This document shows, one piece after another, positions 57,445-60,000 of a stretch of DNA of 60,000 nucleotides (position 1 is the stretch's first letter; each line of letters opens with the position of its first letter). Source of the stretch: Cryptomeria japonica (lineage: Eukaryota > Streptophyta > Pinopsida > Cupressales > Cupressaceae); assembly GCF_030272615.1 (NCBI RefSeq), contig NC_081414.1, positions 663,724,938 through 663,784,937 of the forward strand, written 5' to 3'. The notes under the pieces are model-generated. The model was not told the origin of the DNA. It did no database searches and saw only the letters and a program-made list of their open reading frames with translations. Both the position numbers and the translations under genes were made by a program.

Positions 57445-57690
57445 CTAGTTTTCTTCTATGTTCCTCAAAATTTGATCCATGCCTCCTAGAAATGGAGCTT
57501 TAAACAAGGATTTTGTAAAATCCCTCACGTTTTCCTTTCTTAATCCTTTGTCTAATGCTAATGCCAAAAACATTGAGGAAATATCCGAGTTGACAAAATA
57601 GTTGTGGTCTTTTGTCAAGTATTCTTCCCCCGGAATTGCCTTAATGGAATGGAGAACAAGTGGGTGCTCTTTTTTAAGGATGGTATTCAA
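57445..57690 (-). pseudogene. LINE post-RNase H C-terminal piece
   Basis: An open 81-codon stretch ('VLHSIKAIPGEEYLTKDHNY', 'FTKSLFKAPFLGGMDQILRN') lies 0.7 kb beyond RNase H on the same strand. It may be an ORF2 extension or unrelated flanking coding DNA. The family is not recognised. Confidence 0.4.
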
Positions 57691-58369
57691 TCATTTGTTT
57701 GATATTTCTCCTAAAAAGGCCATATGCTTTTTCCTTGTTGTTAGTCGAAATGGGGTCTCCATCAAGTGTCTACCAACTATCCTAGGATGAATTTACTTGA
57801 ATATAATGACTATTTCTAGAAATTTTGATGAAATCTTTGCCCTTTGTCTTATTTAATATTGTTTGGAGTTCACATCACTTTTCATTATTTCTAATTCTAA
57901 CAATTTGTTCCATTCCCTCGATTTTTATCATTGCCTTCCATGGTTTCCACTAAGCTAGGTTGGAAGTAGTTAAACATCACATCTATTACTTTTTTCAAAC
58001 TTAAATTGGATCCTTCCTATCTTTCCCAGATAGATACGAATGACTCTTCATTCGTATGGTGTCTTTGACATTGCTATCCTGTAATATTAATTACTTTCCA
58101 TCGCATGTCAATTTTTTGGAATTCATTGCTTCAAGGGTCCCATCATATTTATTAATATATGAACTATTACCTATCTCCTTACCAATTCAAACCACTATGC
58201 ATTTATTGAATTATCAAAGGTTCACCTAATTTCTTTATGTTCTGAATCACTTAAACAGATACTCGTTTCTTTTCATTTTGCATTCTTGTTCCTCTTCTCT
58301 TTTCAAATTTAATTTTTTCTTCTATGAGCTTTGTGATGCACATTTATAATTTGTCTACAGACCTTGGCT

Positions 58370-58790
58370 TCAGTTCCTATTTGCTACTAATTTTGCAGAA
58401 TTATCTACTACCCCATTCCCTTCTTTGTATATGTGAATCACTTTAAAATCCTCTAATATCATAATAGCTTCCCGAATTGGTGCCAACCATTTGGCCTTAA
58501 TCCAGTTTGGTGCTATATTATTGTGGATGACATTAATTGCTATTAAAGAGTCTCCTAGAAAGGTGGATTTTCTTTGTTCCAATTTTGATTCCCAATCTCA
58601 ACCCTAATAGGTCCACTCTCAATTCTGCCACATTATTAGTTGAAATTCCTATAGGTTCTTATTATTGAGCTATAATTTCTTTCTTTTCATTTCTTATAAC
58701 ACATCCTATTCCTCCTAACCCTGGATTCCCTTTTACGGCTCCATCTAAGTTAATTTGAACCCACCTTGCTTGTGGGGGGGACCATCTTTT
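58370..58790 (-). pseudogene. LINE RNase H (RVT_3-type) domain
   Basis: The minus strand reads 'WVQINLDGAVKGNPGLGGIG' (first Asp), 'GISTNNVAELRVDLLGLRLG' (Glu). After a one-base shift it continues 'STFLGDSLIAINVI' (second Asp) and 'IYKEGNGVVDNSAKLVAN'. Catalytic residues are mostly kept, but the frame is broken and two stops follow 'IIAQ'. Confidence 0.9.
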
Positions 58791-59049
58791 GTTTTCTCTA
58801 CTTTCTTTATTCCTTTTCCTTCCACATACTTGGTTAATTGTGGGAATAACTTAACCTTTGAATCTCTTACCAATCCATTCATCCAACATGTTTCCTATAA
58901 AGCCTTTCCCCTTTTTGTCTCTAGTAGCCATATTCATTAATTCATTTATCTAATCCTCTATTTTTCTGATCAAAATCTCAAATGGAGTTTCTTTTCTTTG
59001 AAAGAATCTTGTATTTCTCTCCTTCCAAAGTTCCCACATCACCATTGAA

Positions 59050-59990
59050 AAAGTGACCTGCCATATTGATTCAAAGAGTCTTTCTTTCCCCATTCCACTC
59101 CATATTTGGAACCAAATTAGCAAATGATGAGGTTTTGGACAGCAAAATCCTAGCTTTTCCTATATGGCATTTCAACATTTGATTAAGTAATCACACTCCA
59201 GAAGTAAGTGATCCACTCATTCACTATCCTCTTTGCATAAGGCATAGGTCTAATTTCTCCTTGATAACCCATTCTCCTTAAGCGGTCTTGGGTGAGTACT
59301 TTCCCTTGAATTGCTAACCAAGCAAAAACCCCTGCTTCATAAAAATAGTACTTACTCCATAGTAACTTGGTTAGCTAGTCTTGTTTATCTAGTGCCCTCT
59401 CTTTTACTTTGTATCCTAGGTTAACCTTATAGGAGCTTGATTTTGCTCCAAACCATCTTATTCTATCTAGTTCATTTGTGATAATTAGCCAGAGTCAATT
59501 TTTTTGATCTTTTGGGGCTTGGAGATCTTTGAATGATTTCCATTTCCAAATTGTTAGTCCTTTATGCATTGAAACTTCCCCATAATCCTTGACCTTTGAT
59601 CCCCATTTTAACATTGTCTCCCTTCTAATTTTTTCCATGCCCTGGTATTCCTCTCAGATTTTGTAATTGTTCCATGAGTCAGTCCAAAAAGAGGCATGTT
59701 GACCATTCCCTATTTCACACCCATTGCCTGATTCATTGTCATTAAGTTTCTCAAACCTTCTCCTCGTGCATTTTTTGGTTTACATACTTTATCCCAAGCT
59801 ATGAAGGGTATTTTATTCTATTGGTTTGATCCATTCCAGAAAAATATTTTCATTATCCTGACCATTTCTACATTTCGGCCTAATGGAATTTTTAGATATG
59901 ACATGGAGTATACTAGGAGTGCTAAAAGAATTCATTTTATCATGAGTAGCTTTCTTGTTGGTGAAAGCCTTTTACCTTTCCAATCACTCA
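59050..59990 (-). pseudogene. LINE RT C-terminus and zf-RVT segment
   Basis: Near 59990-59750 the minus strand shows 'SPTRKLLMIK', 'IMKIFFWNGSNQ' and 'FIAWDKVCKPKN', the RT thumb-to-linker region. Near 59300-59050 the C/H-containing zinc-ribbon remnant follows. At least eight stops and several shifts are present. Confidence 0.75.
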
Positions 59991-60000
59991 TCTTATTAGC

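Larger units (their letters stand above)
57001..60000 (-). mobile_element. LINE (L1-type), 3' half, minus strand, continuing beyond the window
   Basis: Read on the minus strand from 60000 it shows the RT C-terminal region ('FIAWDKVCKPKNARGEGLRN' near 59770), the W-rich DNA-contact block, a zf-RVT segment (about 59050-59300), RNase H (58370-58790) and a post-RNase H tail to about 57445. Stops are dense. It opposes the LINE remnants at the left of the window. Its 3' end was not located exactly, and the rest of ORF2 lies to the right. Confidence 0.85.

Noticed and set aside
1-60000. tRNA, rRNA or organelle-derived sequence
   Set aside because: I looked for conserved tRNA arms, rRNA cores and plastid or mitochondrial gene motifs by eye and saw none. 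A covariance-model scan would be needed to exclude small RNAs.

Overview
The window looks like intergenic DNA from a large, repeat-swollen plant genome. A gymnosperm, probably a conifer, is my best guess. The sequence is AT-rich and almost every coding-like stretch is a decayed transposable element: L1-type LINEs with plant-style RNase H domains, Ty1-copia LTR elements with initiator-tRNA-like primer sites, gene-poor LTR elements without pol, and a plant hAT. The assignment to conifers is inference; no organelle or rRNA marker is present. I found one apparently intact gene, the minus-strand secreted lectin-like protein at 53892-54788.

Layout. 1-2683 is copy A of a 2.7-kb repeat holding a LINE fragment; copy B lies at about 34640-37432. 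2690-5625 is the 3' half of another LINE. 6283-7068 is a truncated copy of the lectin-like gene. 7130-10718 is the 5' half of a third LINE (ORF1 and endonuclease), split by a solo LTR (9161-10601) with a perfect 5-bp target duplication. 10719-14925 is the 3' part of a non-coding LTR element, cut by a copia 5' LTR (14926-16351) followed by a gag fragment. A hAT element starts at about 16879 and its degenerate transposase runs to 20432. Next come 2 kb of repeated GCGA/TCGC-rich DNA (about 20960-23170) and a very long, unrecognised, mildly decayed reading frame (23308-26786).

26787-34640 has no intact gene. It holds fragments of host genes: replication protein A large subunit (28745-29626, minus) and a cyclase/dehydrase (START-like) gene whose exon pair is duplicated in tandem (about 30930-31843, plus). 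It also holds an unknown 143-codon remnant (32393-32824, minus) and a 240-bp tandem repeat array. 37479-44168 is a nearly full-length decayed copia element (minus) with a truncated 5' LTR. 44169-53625 is a second pol-less LTR element (minus) with one long proline/glutamine-rich reading frame and a 990-bp inverted-repeat insertion. 53686-55965 is the lectin-like gene with its promoter and a 190-bp tandem duplication. 57000-60000 is a minus-strand LINE fragment running off the window.

The elements nest, which gives a relative chronology: a LINE was invaded by a solo-LTR copia and by a pol-less LTR element, the latter was cut by another copia, and that copia was cut by the hAT. The best candidates for something undescribed are the 23308-26786 reading frame with its upstream GCGA array, the lectin-like protein with an unrecognised N-terminal domain, the P/Q-rich frame of the pol-less LTR element, and the gene-fragment island at 28.7-32.8 kb.
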